Origin: Aldehydirespirator sp965116195
GTDB lineage: Bacteria > Actinomycetota > Acidimicrobiia > Acidimicrobiales > Aldehydirespiratoraceae
DNA length: 64,000 nucleotides
NCBI GenBank assembly: GCA_965116195.1
Contig: OZ220491.1
Coordinates: 3,224,001-3,288,000, forward strand
Direction: 5' to 3'
Shown: piece after piece, positions 50,045-58,433 of the stretch
Numbering within the stretch: position 1 is the first letter of the stretch
Layout of the letters: each line of letters begins with the position of its first letter
Translations under genes and position numbers: made by a program
The notes under the pieces: model-generated
What the model was told of the DNA's origin: nothing
The model's database searches: none
The model's input: only the letters and a program-made list of their open reading frames with translations

Positions 50045-50165
50045 GAGCAGACGCAGACAACTACTGTGGCGAAGCTGTGAAGTACGGCACCGCCTCAGCC
50101 GGACTTTCGGCCGACTTGAGCAGACACCGACAACTACTGGGGCAGATCTGTGAAATACGTTGAGG
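50045..50165 (+). repeat. 73-bp direct repeat containing the hypD start
   Basis: gagcagac...gacaactactg(t/g)ggc...ctgtgaa(g/a)tacg occurs at 50045 and 50118 (period 73). The second copy supplies the hypD GTG (50150); the first has GTGAAGTACGGC, a decoy start. Confidence 0.85.
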
Positions 50166-51298
50166 AGTACCGCGACCCCGTGGCCGCCCGACGCCTGCTG
50201 AGCGAGATTGCGGAGTTGGCCGACGACGGGCCGCCGCGCCAGTTCATGGAGGTCTGTGGTGGTCACACGCATGCGATCTACCGTCACGGCATCGAGAGCC
50301 TGCTTCCCTCCAATATCGAGTTGGTTCACGGGCCGGGGTGTCCGGTTTGCGTGATCCCCATGGGACGCATTGACGATGCCATCGCCGTGGCTCGCACCCG
50401 GGGCGTGACCATGTGCTGTTTCGGTGACATGTTGCGGGTGCCGGGCGGCACCTCGAACCTGCTTGAGGCCAAAGCCCAGGGTGCCGATGTGCGCATCGTG
50501 TACTCGCCTCTGGATGCGCTGGCTCTGGCAGAGCGAAACCCGGATCGCCAGGTTGTGTTCCTCGCAGTCGGGTTCGAGACCACGGCACCTTCAACCGCCG
50601 TCACGCTGTTGGCGGCCCGCGAGCGTGGGATGACGAACTTCAGCGTTTTCTGCAATCACGTCACGATAGTCCCGCCGCTGAAGGCCATCCTTGACTCGCC
50701 AGGCCTTGACCTTGATGGTTTTGTGGGGCCCGGGCACGTGTCAACGGTGATTGGCACCAGGCCCTACCGGTTCGTGTCCGAGCAGTACCACAGGCCGTTG
50801 GTCACGGCTGGTTTCGAGCCGGTTGACATCCTGCAGGCGGTGCTGATGCTGTTGCGCCAACTGGCCGACGGACGCTGCACGGTCGAGAACCAGTACCGGC
50901 GCGTGGTTTCTGCGGACGGCAATCGCAGGGCTTTGGCGCTTTTGCGTGAGGTCTTTGTGGTGAGGCCGCATTTCGAGTGGCGGGGCTTGGGCTTCATAGC
51001 GCAGAGTGCGCTGGCGATAGCACCGGATTTTGCGCAATGGGATGCCGAGTTGCGCTTCGAGACCCCCGGCGTGCGCGTGGCGGATCCCAAGGCCTGTCAG
51101 TGCGGTGAGGTGCTCAAGGGGGCTTTGCGTCCGTGGGAATGCAAGGTCTTCGGTACGGCATGCACGCCCGAGACCCCGATCGGTACCTGCATGGTTTCCT
51201 CAGAAGGTGCCTGTGCCGCCTACTACAACTACGGGCGACACCACATGACCTCACAGATCCCGGTTTTGCCCAGGCGTACCCCGGTAGCGACCCGTTGA
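50150..51298 (+). CDS. hypD: Hydrogenase maturation factor HypD
   Basis: 382 aa, GTG 50150. An Fe-S protein that with HypC assembles the Fe(CN)2CO unit. Family motifs are complete: FMEVCGGHTHAIYRHG, LVHGPGCPVCVIP, VGFETTAPSTAV, GFVGPGHVSTVIG and the C-terminal cluster ligands ACQCGEVLKGALRPWECKVFGTACTPETPIGTCMVSSEGACAAYY. The length is normal. It is preceded by a duplicated start region. Confidence 0.96.
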   Translation: MKYVEEYRDPVAARRLLSEIAELADDGPPRQFMEVCGGHTHAIYRHGIESLLPSNIELVHGPGCPVCVIPMGRIDDAIAVARTRGVTMCCFGDMLRVPGGTSNLLEAKAQGADVRIVYSPLDALALAERNPDRQVVFLAVGFETTAPSTAVTLLAARERGMTNFSVFCNHVTIVPPLKAILDSPGLDLDGFVGPGHVSTVIGTRPYRFVSEQYHRPLVTAGFEPVDILQAVLMLLRQLADGRCTVENQYRRVVSADGNRRALALLREVFVVRPHFEWRGLGFIAQSALAIAPDFAQWDAELRFETPGVRVADPKACQCGEVLKGALRPWECKVFGTACTPETPIGTCMVSSEGACAAYYNYGRHHMTSQIPVLPRRTPVATR

Positions 51299-51424
51299 TG
51301 TTGCGTGACTTGTCACATCGCCGTAGCGCCCGAACGAGAATGATGTCGTGTCCCGGCAGCGACTGTGAAACGGTGCTGGACCGCTTGCAGTCATGATGAC
51401 GGTTTTGGGCGGTCTTGACTGCTG

Positions 51425-52558
51425 ATGCCGTTTGAGCACGACCGCGAAGTGCGTGAGCGCGAAGCTCGTGACCGCGAAACTCGTGAACGGGCACGTCAGA
51501 CTGTGCTGGCCAGAGTGGAGTCTTGGCGACGGCGCGCTCCCAGGCTGACCGACGACACGATCACCATGGCCCACGGTGCGGGAGGTCGGGCCAGCCAGGC
51601 GCTGCTGGAGGCCGTCATCCGTCCGGCCTTCTCCAACCCGGTGCTTGACAGTCTTGAGGACGGGGCTGTGATGACACTCGCAGACGGCAGGTGTCTGGCG
51701 GTCACCACTGATGCCTTTGTGGTGACACCACGTCGTTTCAATGGCGGTTCCATTGGTGATCTGGCTGTCAACGGCACCATCAACGATCTGGCAGCCATGG
51801 GGGCCGAACCGGCTGCGTTGACCATGTCATTGGTACTTGAGGAGGGCCTCAAGGTCAAGGAGTTGCGGGAAATCGTTGATGATGTGGCCGGCGCGGCGTC
51901 GGTGGCTGGTGTTGATGTCGTCACCGGCGACACCAAGGTGGTTGAGCGTGGTGCGGCTGACGGTTGCTACATCACCAGCACCGGGGTTGGACTGGTCAGA
52001 GCCGAGGCGCAACTGGACGCTGCGGCTGTGCAGCCCTCAGACGCGATCCTGCTGTCCGGCACCATCGGGGATCACGGTGTGGCTGTGATGGTGGCTCGCG
52101 GCGACCTGGCGTTGGTGGCGGATGTCTCATCGGACACGGCTCCACTGCATCGGTTGGTTTCGGTTCTGCTGGAAGATGTGCCGAACACCCGCTGGCTGCG
52201 TGACCCGACCCGGGGAGGAGTGGCAGCCACCTGCAACGAACTGGCCGCAGCGTGCGGGTTGGGGTTGGAGCTTGATGAGTCGGCCTTGCCGGTTCGGGCT
52301 GCGGTCAGGGGTGCCTGTGAACTGCTGGGGCTTGATCCCCTGCACATCGCCAACGAGGGCAAGATGCTGGCCGTGGTACCGGCCGAAAAGGCCGATATCG
52401 CGGTCCAAGCCATGCGCCGCTGTGAGGTCGGCAGCGATGCCTGCGTGGTGGGAACCGTCACCGAGCAACATCCGGGCCTGGTACTGGTTCGCAGCAGCTT
52501 CGGCGGCACCAGAATACTCGATACTCTGGTAGGCGATCCTCTGCCCCGAATCTGCTGA
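51425..52558 (+). CDS. hypE: Hydrogenase maturation factor HypE
   Basis: 377 aa. It dehydrates a carbamoyl group on its own C-terminal Cys to thiocyanate, the source of the CN ligands. ITMAHGAGGRASQAL opens the core; GDTKVVERGAADGCYITSTGVG and DPTRGGVAATCNELA are PurM-type ATP-site motifs, and the protein ends PRIC with the required terminal Cys. The first ~40 residues are an Arg/Glu-rich extension from an 18-bp repeat (cgtgagcgcgaagctcgt type), so the real start may be a later GTG. HypF, which supplies the carbamoyl group, is not in the window. Confidence 0.95.
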   Translation: MPFEHDREVREREARDRETRERARQTVLARVESWRRRAPRLTDDTITMAHGAGGRASQALLEAVIRPAFSNPVLDSLEDGAVMTLADGRCLAVTTDAFVVTPRRFNGGSIGDLAVNGTINDLAAMGAEPAALTMSLVLEEGLKVKELREIVDDVAGAASVAGVDVVTGDTKVVERGAADGCYITSTGVGLVRAEAQLDAAAVQPSDAILLSGTIGDHGVAVMVARGDLALVADVSSDTAPLHRLVSVLLEDVPNTRWLRDPTRGGVAATCNELAAACGLGLELDESALPVRAAVRGACELLGLDPLHIANEGKMLAVVPAEKADIAVQAMRRCEVGSDACVVGTVTEQHPGLVLVRSSFGGTRILDTLVGDPLPRIC

Positions 52559-52614
52559 GGATCACCGACACACAGTTCACAGGTCCCGAGTGACGCGCTC
52601 AGCGTCCAAATGGC

Positions 52615-52982
52615 ATGAAACGAATCCTCACACTCACTGTCGTGCTCTGGGCCGTAGCAGCAGCCTGCGGTCCTTCGGATACCCCCACCATGACAGTGGA
52701 ACCAACAGTGGATCAGCCCCCGACTGTTCCTTCTGATGGGCCCAATTTGACGGTATTGCCCCCGGTCTTTTCGCTACCGCCGCTCTGCACAGTGCCAAGG
52801 TGATTGTGGACGAAAAAGGAACCGAAGCCGCCGCCGTCACTTCTATGGACTTTCTCACGTCTGGACCGCCTGAGCCGGATCTCAGAATCGTCGCTGACCG
52901 TCCGTTCTTGTGGGCGATCACCCACCAGGACACAGGCTCCATTCTGTTCGTCGGACGTCTGCTTGACCCCACCGGTTGGTAA
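52615..52982 (+). pseudogene. Serpin lipoprotein remnant (deleted and frameshifted)
   Basis: The first part is a lipoprotein signal (MKRILTLTVVLWAVAAACGP) with a Thr/Pro-rich linker. In another frame from about 52737 it reads AQFDGIAPGLFATAALHSAK, then VDEKGTEAAAVTS, the serpin hinge motif, and DRPFLWAITHQDTGSILFVGRLLDPTGW, the serpin C-terminal strands. The ~300 residues of the serpin body are missing and a frame change joins the parts. The gene would have been a surface serine-protease inhibitor. Confidence 0.8.
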
Positions 52983-53173
52983 TCCCCACCGGTTGATCAG
53001 CCGGACGGCAGGACTGGCTGCTTTCAATCGGTTCTACCGGTTGACCTCGGAGAGCCCGGGCGAGACAGTGTGCCGACAGGGTTGGCTGATTTGCAGTTTG
53101 TACCAGTGGGCCTCCGGAGAGGTTCGGGCCGACGCTGCGTCAATGTTGGAGGTCTCGTGGGCGGGTGCGCCGA

Positions 53174-53935
53174 TCAGTGCGTCGGCAGGCTGGCTGTGCT
53201 CAGGAGTTGGTCGGTCAGTGATTCAACGGAGGCCCACACGCTGTCGGCCCCAACCCGTTCCAGAGGGGTGCCCAACCGGTCAGCTTCAGCGACTTCTTTG
53301 CTGGCTGGTACCATAACGCGGAGGGGCACGTTGTGCTTGGTGCATAGTTGGTGCAGTTGGTTTTGGTCGTGGTGGTTGACTTTATTGCCGATGCCTATCC
53401 AGTTGGTGATTCCGAGTTCGTGGGCCAGTTCGATTGTGCGGCGGGCGGTGATGACGGCTTTGAGGCTGGTTTCCATCACCAGTAGCAGGATGTCCGCGTG
53501 GGCCAGGGTGCCGCCCGAGCGGCTCAGGTGCTCGATCCCGGCTTCCATGTCCACGATGGTGTCGTCAACCTCGTTGTTCAGAGCTTGACCCAACAGGCTC
53601 CTCACGGTGGCGTGTCCGCCGCAGGTACAGCCCGCGGCAGCTTCGGTCACACGCAGAGCTGACATCAGCGAAACACCCGACGGCGTGACCGCGGTGTAGT
53701 CTGCCATCAACTCGGTGACGGTCATGTCGCCCCGGTTGCCCACGATGACCGATCTGGGCACAGTCGGCAGGGTCTCTGTTTGTGCCGGGTCAAGACCCAA
53801 CGAGAGGCCCAGGTTGGGATTCGAGTCCGTGTCCACGGCCAGCACCCGGCGGCCGCGTGCCACCAGCGAGCGAGCCAGCAGCGCACTCAAGGTGGTTTTG
53901 CCGACACCTCCTTTGCCCACTACCCCGATCTTCAA
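53174..53935 (-). CDS. CooC-type nickel-insertion ATPase 2
   Basis: 253 aa from a TTG at 53935. Walker A GKGGVGKTT (7-15), DTDSNPNLGLSLG, and the CXC nickel motif CTC (Cys103, Cys105) in GCTCGGHATVRSLL, followed by DDTIVDMEAGIEHLSR, all as in CooC. It is closer to typical CooC than the protein encoded at 47286. Its target could be the hydrogenase or a nickel enzyme encoded elsewhere, such as CO dehydrogenase-type; none is in the window. Confidence 0.88.
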   Translation of the reverse strand: MKIGVVGKGGVGKTTLSALLARSLVARGRRVLAVDTDSNPNLGLSLGLDPAQTETLPTVPRSVIVGNRGDMTVTELMADYTAVTPSGVSLMSALRVTEAAAGCTCGGHATVRSLLGQALNNEVDDTIVDMEAGIEHLSRSGGTLAHADILLLVMETSLKAVITARRTIELAHELGITNWIGIGNKVNHHDQNQLHQLCTKHNVPLRVMVPASKEVAEADRLGTPLERVGADSVWASVESLTDQLLSTASLPTH

Positions 53936-54119
53936 TGTGCTGCTACTCCCTTCAGCGTTAGCGCCATAACATCAGCACGATGACATGCTTGGTTCGGTGA
54001 CCATCCACGCTAGCCGTGTTCGGCCAAGATCACCTTCTGGGCGCTGCGATCCGGTCAAGGCACAGAATTCGTGATGTTCAGCCCACGATGCCAACACTGT
54101 TGTCACGGCTTGCCACTGC

Positions 54120-57100
54120 TCAGCGTGGGAACCCGACGAAGCATTCGTCTAGTCTGTCGTCGTAGTCTTTGCCTTGCTCAGCGCAGGTTTGTTTGTTGTA
54201 GCGGTTGTCGTTGTCTTGCACCACGGTTTGTGTGTCTGGTGTGCCTAGATATGTGGGATGTGTTTGCACGGCGGCTGTGACGGTGCTGTCTGCTTCGTCT
54301 GTGGTGTCGTCTGTGGTCTGCACGACTTTGGTTGCGGACACGCTACCTGCGGGGATGCTGATCGTGTGTTGGGTTTCCCATCCCGGTTGGAGGTGATCGC
54401 CTGTGGTTTGACCAGCCTCGGCCGCGAAAGATGTTTCGCCGATGTTGACGCGCACGTCTATGTCGCTGTCGCGTGTTGACAACATGCTCGCTTTGAGGGT
54501 GATCGTGTCTCCTTCGGTGATCTGAGCGCTGTCTGATGACAAGCCGATCACCGGCGGCGGACGGTCGTTGTCCACGACGCGTACAGCAGACCTCGCGGGG
54601 GTGCCGACATTGTACTGATACCGGGGTAGGTTTCTGGTGACAGGGTTTTGTATGACCGCGGTGATGTTGCTGGCTTTTTCGTTGGTTTGGTCGTCTTGTG
54701 TGCGCAAAGTGAGATAGCCTGCGGTGCTGCCAGGTCGTATGCGTACCTCATGAACACGTTCGTCTGCTTTGCGTGTCAACATGTCACCACTTTCTCGCAC
54801 ACGCACCCTGACACGCAAAGTGTCTTTGTAAGTACGCGACAGTTGCACCACAAACGACACTTGTTCACCCTCGACCACTCTTGGCGACACAGCCTCAATG
54901 GTCGTATCAGGGGGCGTGTCGTCATCAATGATAACAACCCGCGCTATTCGTCTGGTCCTACGCAAATCACCAAACGCTTCAAGGATCACTGTGAAATTTT
55001 CGTCGTCTTCTACTTCTGTGTCGTCAACAATCGGTATGCGCACCACCGCGGAGCGTTCACCAGCACCAACATTGACCCGCAGATCGTCACCCCTGATAAG
55101 TTTGTAGTCCGCGTTCGGGGTGGCTGTGCCGTTCACAGTTTCAACTCTGATTATGCCTATCTCACCAGCACGCACCGGTTTGTTCAACTCCACTCTGATT
55201 ATCGCGTTGTTGGCGCTTTCGCCGACTCTTATCGTGCCTACTCGTTTGATTTTCGGAAGCTCACCAGGACACGCCGCGACGTAACCATCCCGGACGTCTG
55301 TCGCGTCCCGGTCGCCTGATGTGTGCGTATGAAATGATTGTCCCTCAAGCGAACACAACGGAGGAGTGTGATCGTGACACGCGCCGCTGCTGCCATGGCG
55401 ATGCTCACCCGACGGACACGCGCACGCTGCTAGTGTGAAAGTGTCGTGTCTGCCGTCGTCGCGTCGTCCCGACACCGGTATACGCCAGTATTCTCGAGGA
55501 TTAGCAGCCAAACACGCCGGCCGCGGATGCATGTGACACTGATTGTCGGTACGGTGACCGACCGTGTGACGATGCTGAGGCTCACCCGTAGCAGTGTGAG
55601 CACACGCGCATTGTTGGATGCTGCGTTGAACATGGGCACCGTTGACGTGAACGTAATAGTTGGTGTCACGATCCGGTGAACACGCTGGCAGCAGATGGTT
55701 CTGTGTGCAAGCAGCCGTGCCGTGCCGGTGCTGACCAGACGGACAAGCGCACACCGGTTTCGGTGCGTTGTAATGATCGTCAAGGTCACCGTTGCGGTGA
55801 TCTCTGTAAAAACCGACACCCGACGCGACGCAACCCCTCGGATGATCATCATGGCAGGTACCCGCGTAACGATGCTGACCGGACGGGCAGTCGTTGTCGA
55901 ACACCGGCACCGTCACTGACCTTGGCGTGCCTAGTTTGTACACCACCCGGCTACCCGGGCCTGCGCGGGGTTGACCCAGACTGAACGTAACAGCACCCGG
56001 CGGTTCGTCCACAAGGTCATCATGGATCAACACTTTCACCTCAGCCGAACCCAACGGGCTGCTAGTAGGACGCAGCACCACAGAACGCTGACCCGTGTTA
56101 GACGCACTCTCATACACAACGTCACCCGTCTCACTAACAGTCACAGGCACAGTCACAGTCTCACCCACCGGCACCGGCGGCGACACACGCACAGACGCGG
56201 TCGCGTACACATAAGGGCCTTCTGTCACACCAGAAACAGACTGATCAGACGTGACAGACACAGTCACTTTAGGTGGTATAGTCGTAGTCGTAGTCTTCGG
56301 AGCGTCGTTGTCCAACACTTTGACAGTTACTGAGGCTGTGTTACTGCGATTCACATAGTCGCCTTCCTTCTCGTCACCATCCAGCACTGAGTAGTGGTCA
56401 TTCTGCGGCAACGTGATGGTGATCGTTCCATCGTCCTCTGCCACGTTGTCATCATCAGTCGGTATTTCAATTCTGAATTTCTGGATCGGAACATAGTACG
56501 GCGTCTTAGACCAGGTGACTCCGGGGCGGGTTCCCCTACCGTCTGCGTCTAGATGAAACCACGGACTCACAAAACCCCAGCCTTTGTACATACGTTTTCC
56601 GTTGACTATGCCGATAAAAGCCTTAGATGCTCTTTCTGCTATAAAAGAAGTAGGCCAAGGATCTAACCCCACGTAAGACGCGTTCGGGTACAAACGTTTT
56701 CCATAGAGGTAAGCTCTGTAGTTTCCATTTCTTCCGTTTAGTCTTGTCACAGGAGCATAACGCCACGAGTCAAAGCGGCCAGTCAAATACATAGACTCCT
56801 TTTCTAAAGCTAAGTTATCGCCCGCTAGTTGCACAACTGGAGAGCCTGCATCATCTTCACTTTTCGCGAAACTCCCGGCCCCTCCCACAAGGAATCTCAC
56901 ATCCCAGAGCTGACCAAGACCATGAGCAGGCGAACTCGGAACCAGGTTGACAGTCGCGATCACAGTTTCGCCTTCAACAACTTCTGTTTGGTCAGTCTCA
57001 ATAGTAACCCACCTGGGAGTAGACGGCGGCGTGGGGTTAGCGCACTCCTCAGAACTCACTGAGACGAGATTGTCCGTTTCTACCCACTTCGGAGTGCCAT

Positions 57101-57716
57101 CTACTATCTGCAGTCTGTGTGCTTTGCGCAGACATCCGCCAGGCACAGTCGGCGGCGGCGGGGGCGGCGGCCCGCAGTCCGGCTTATCCGGTGGACATCG
57201 GCAGCCTCTGGTCGAGTAAAACACTTCGTTAGTAGGACAGTATCTAGACCTGCCCTGATCATGGTAACGGCGTTTGATGACACAAAGACTGCCGCTGCTC
57301 GGACGGAAATAGTAGGAGTAATGATATTCCAGAACTTGGTCTCTCAGATTTCCGGGACGGCACGACCTCTGACCAGAGTCCGGGTCAAAAATGTCGTTGC
57401 TGGAAACACACAACCGGGACTCGGTGTCTCTGCTCATATAATACGTCGTGCCACCGATTTTCACGTCCGGGCAATCAGGAGACTTAGAATACGCATAACC
57501 GCCGCCAGGCTTACGGTTAACAGTCCAAGAGTTTATGACCCCATCACCACCACTATCTGCGTGGGCTTGTTGCACGCCGGGGTTTAGGTGGTCTGGGATG
57601 TTGGGATTGGTGGACGCTGGGAAGCCGCCGAGACCGTAGGCTAATGTGAGCACTGCCAAACCGATCCGCAGGCTACGATACCATGCTGAACGGTGGCTTG
57701 AGAATACTCTGAACAT
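54120..57716 (-). CDS. Giant secreted Calx-beta / His-Cys-rich repeat protein
   Basis: 1198 aa. Signal peptide at about residues 14-52 (SLRIGLAVLTLAYGLGG ... AHADS). A Cys-rich N-terminal region and a Pro run (GPPPPPPPTVPGG) lead to two Calx-beta domains (TEVVEGETVIATVNL; VSGVTEGPYVYATASV), then four His/Cys-rich units (CPSGQHRYAGTCHDDH, CPSGQHRHGTAACTQNH and relatives, about 610-830), three more Calx-beta domains (EDDENFTVIL, VVEGEQVSFVVQLS, ITEGDTITLKAS) and a short Cys pair at the end. Calx-beta domains bind Ca; the His/Cys units may bind other metals. Probably an extracellular adhesin-like protein. Confidence 0.75.
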   Translation of the reverse strand: MFRVFSSHRSAWYRSLRIGLAVLTLAYGLGGFPASTNPNIPDHLNPGVQQAHADSGGDGVINSWTVNRKPGGGYAYSKSPDCPDVKIGGTTYYMSRDTESRLCVSSNDIFDPDSGQRSCRPGNLRDQVLEYHYSYYFRPSSGSLCVIKRRYHDQGRSRYCPTNEVFYSTRGCRCPPDKPDCGPPPPPPPTVPGGCLRKAHRLQIVDGTPKWVETDNLVSVSSEECANPTPPSTPRWVTIETDQTEVVEGETVIATVNLVPSSPAHGLGQLWDVRFLVGGAGSFAKSEDDAGSPVVQLAGDNLALEKESMYLTGRFDSWRYAPVTRLNGRNGNYRAYLYGKRLYPNASYVGLDPWPTSFIAERASKAFIGIVNGKRMYKGWGFVSPWFHLDADGRGTRPGVTWSKTPYYVPIQKFRIEIPTDDDNVAEDDGTITITLPQNDHYSVLDGDEKEGDYVNRSNTASVTVKVLDNDAPKTTTTTIPPKVTVSVTSDQSVSGVTEGPYVYATASVRVSPPVPVGETVTVPVTVSETGDVVYESASNTGQRSVVLRPTSSPLGSAEVKVLIHDDLVDEPPGAVTFSLGQPRAGPGSRVVYKLGTPRSVTVPVFDNDCPSGQHRYAGTCHDDHPRGCVASGVGFYRDHRNGDLDDHYNAPKPVCACPSGQHRHGTAACTQNHLLPACSPDRDTNYYVHVNGAHVQRSIQQCACAHTATGEPQHRHTVGHRTDNQCHMHPRPACLAANPREYWRIPVSGRRDDGRHDTFTLAACACPSGEHRHGSSGACHDHTPPLCSLEGQSFHTHTSGDRDATDVRDGYVAACPGELPKIKRVGTIRVGESANNAIIRVELNKPVRAGEIGIIRVETVNGTATPNADYKLIRGDDLRVNVGAGERSAVVRIPIVDDTEVEDDENFTVILEAFGDLRRTRRIARVVIIDDDTPPDTTIEAVSPRVVEGEQVSFVVQLSRTYKDTLRVRVRVRESGDMLTRKADERVHEVRIRPGSTAGYLTLRTQDDQTNEKASNITAVIQNPVTRNLPRYQYNVGTPARSAVRVVDNDRPPPVIGLSSDSAQITEGDTITLKASMLSTRDSDIDVRVNIGETSFAAEAGQTTGDHLQPGWETQHTISIPAGSVSATKVVQTTDDTTDEADSTVTAAVQTHPTYLGTPDTQTVVQDNDNRYNKQTCAEQGKDYDDRLDECFVGFPR

Positions 57717-57723
57717 AACCTAT

Positions 57724-57729
57724 AGTATA
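57724..57729 (-). promoter_or_regulatory. -10 box of the Calx-beta gene
   Basis: TATACT on the minus strand ends 7 nt before the ATG at 57716, so the transcript would start at or near the first codon. No clear -35 is seen. The rest of 57730-58007 shows nothing recognisable. Confidence 0.4.
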
Positions 57730-58007
57730 ACCGGTGATACTCCTACCTGGCCTATTGGTTAACCTCTAAAAGAGTGTGCCACACTCAACGCCAAACTATG
57801 CTGCAGGCTACACTCAGGCGAGGCTTCTGATGTAACGATGCGATCAAACAAGCCAGCGCAACAGAGCCAAGCCAAAATACGCAGAACCCGCCGAAAAGCA
57901 GCCGTCAATACCTCTCCGTGTTAGCTACAAGGCGTGCGCCTCTACTCGCGTTCGAAGCGGAAGCACCCCCTCAGATCAGCAAACCGCGTTGACCCATGTT
58001 TTGTCAG

Positions 58008-58400
58008 CAGTGTTTGGCTTTCAAGAACGGGTTGCCTGCCAACACAGCGCGCCGTGCGTAAGCTAGCAAGACTGCTTCAAAACACCTCGTGCGTTGCACG
58101 TCTACCCGGTGGTGCGGGATGTCTCCTATGTCCGTTAGTGCGCGGCCACCGTCAGCCCAGACAATGTTTGCTGCCGGGACATAATAATCATCAATCTAAC
58201 CTTCCGGCAGACACTTTTGAAGCTTGGTGCTGTGCCGACTGACCGTTTCGCGTTTGCTAACACAGTACATGTCCTTGACCACCCCGAACACATCGTCGCG
58301 TGTACCGCCGCCAGCAGACTGCGTTGACCATCGCCTTCCACCTGCTGTGTGTACGGAGCCTCAGCTAGTCCGGCAGAGATGAGCCTGATGACTGTTGACA
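58008..58400 (-). pseudogene. Decayed copy of the 3' end of the SLH gene
   Basis: The segment resembles 58434 onward base by base with many changes: gcagtgtttggctttcaagaacgggttgcc against gcagtatttgaccttggagaacgggttgcc, then accttccggcagacacttttg against gttctccggcagatacttctgg. No open frame remains. It is a tandem duplicate of about the last 130 codons of the SLH gene. Confidence 0.75.
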
Positions 58401-58433
58401 GCAAGAGCCATCAGGCTCAGCGAGCGAGACTGG

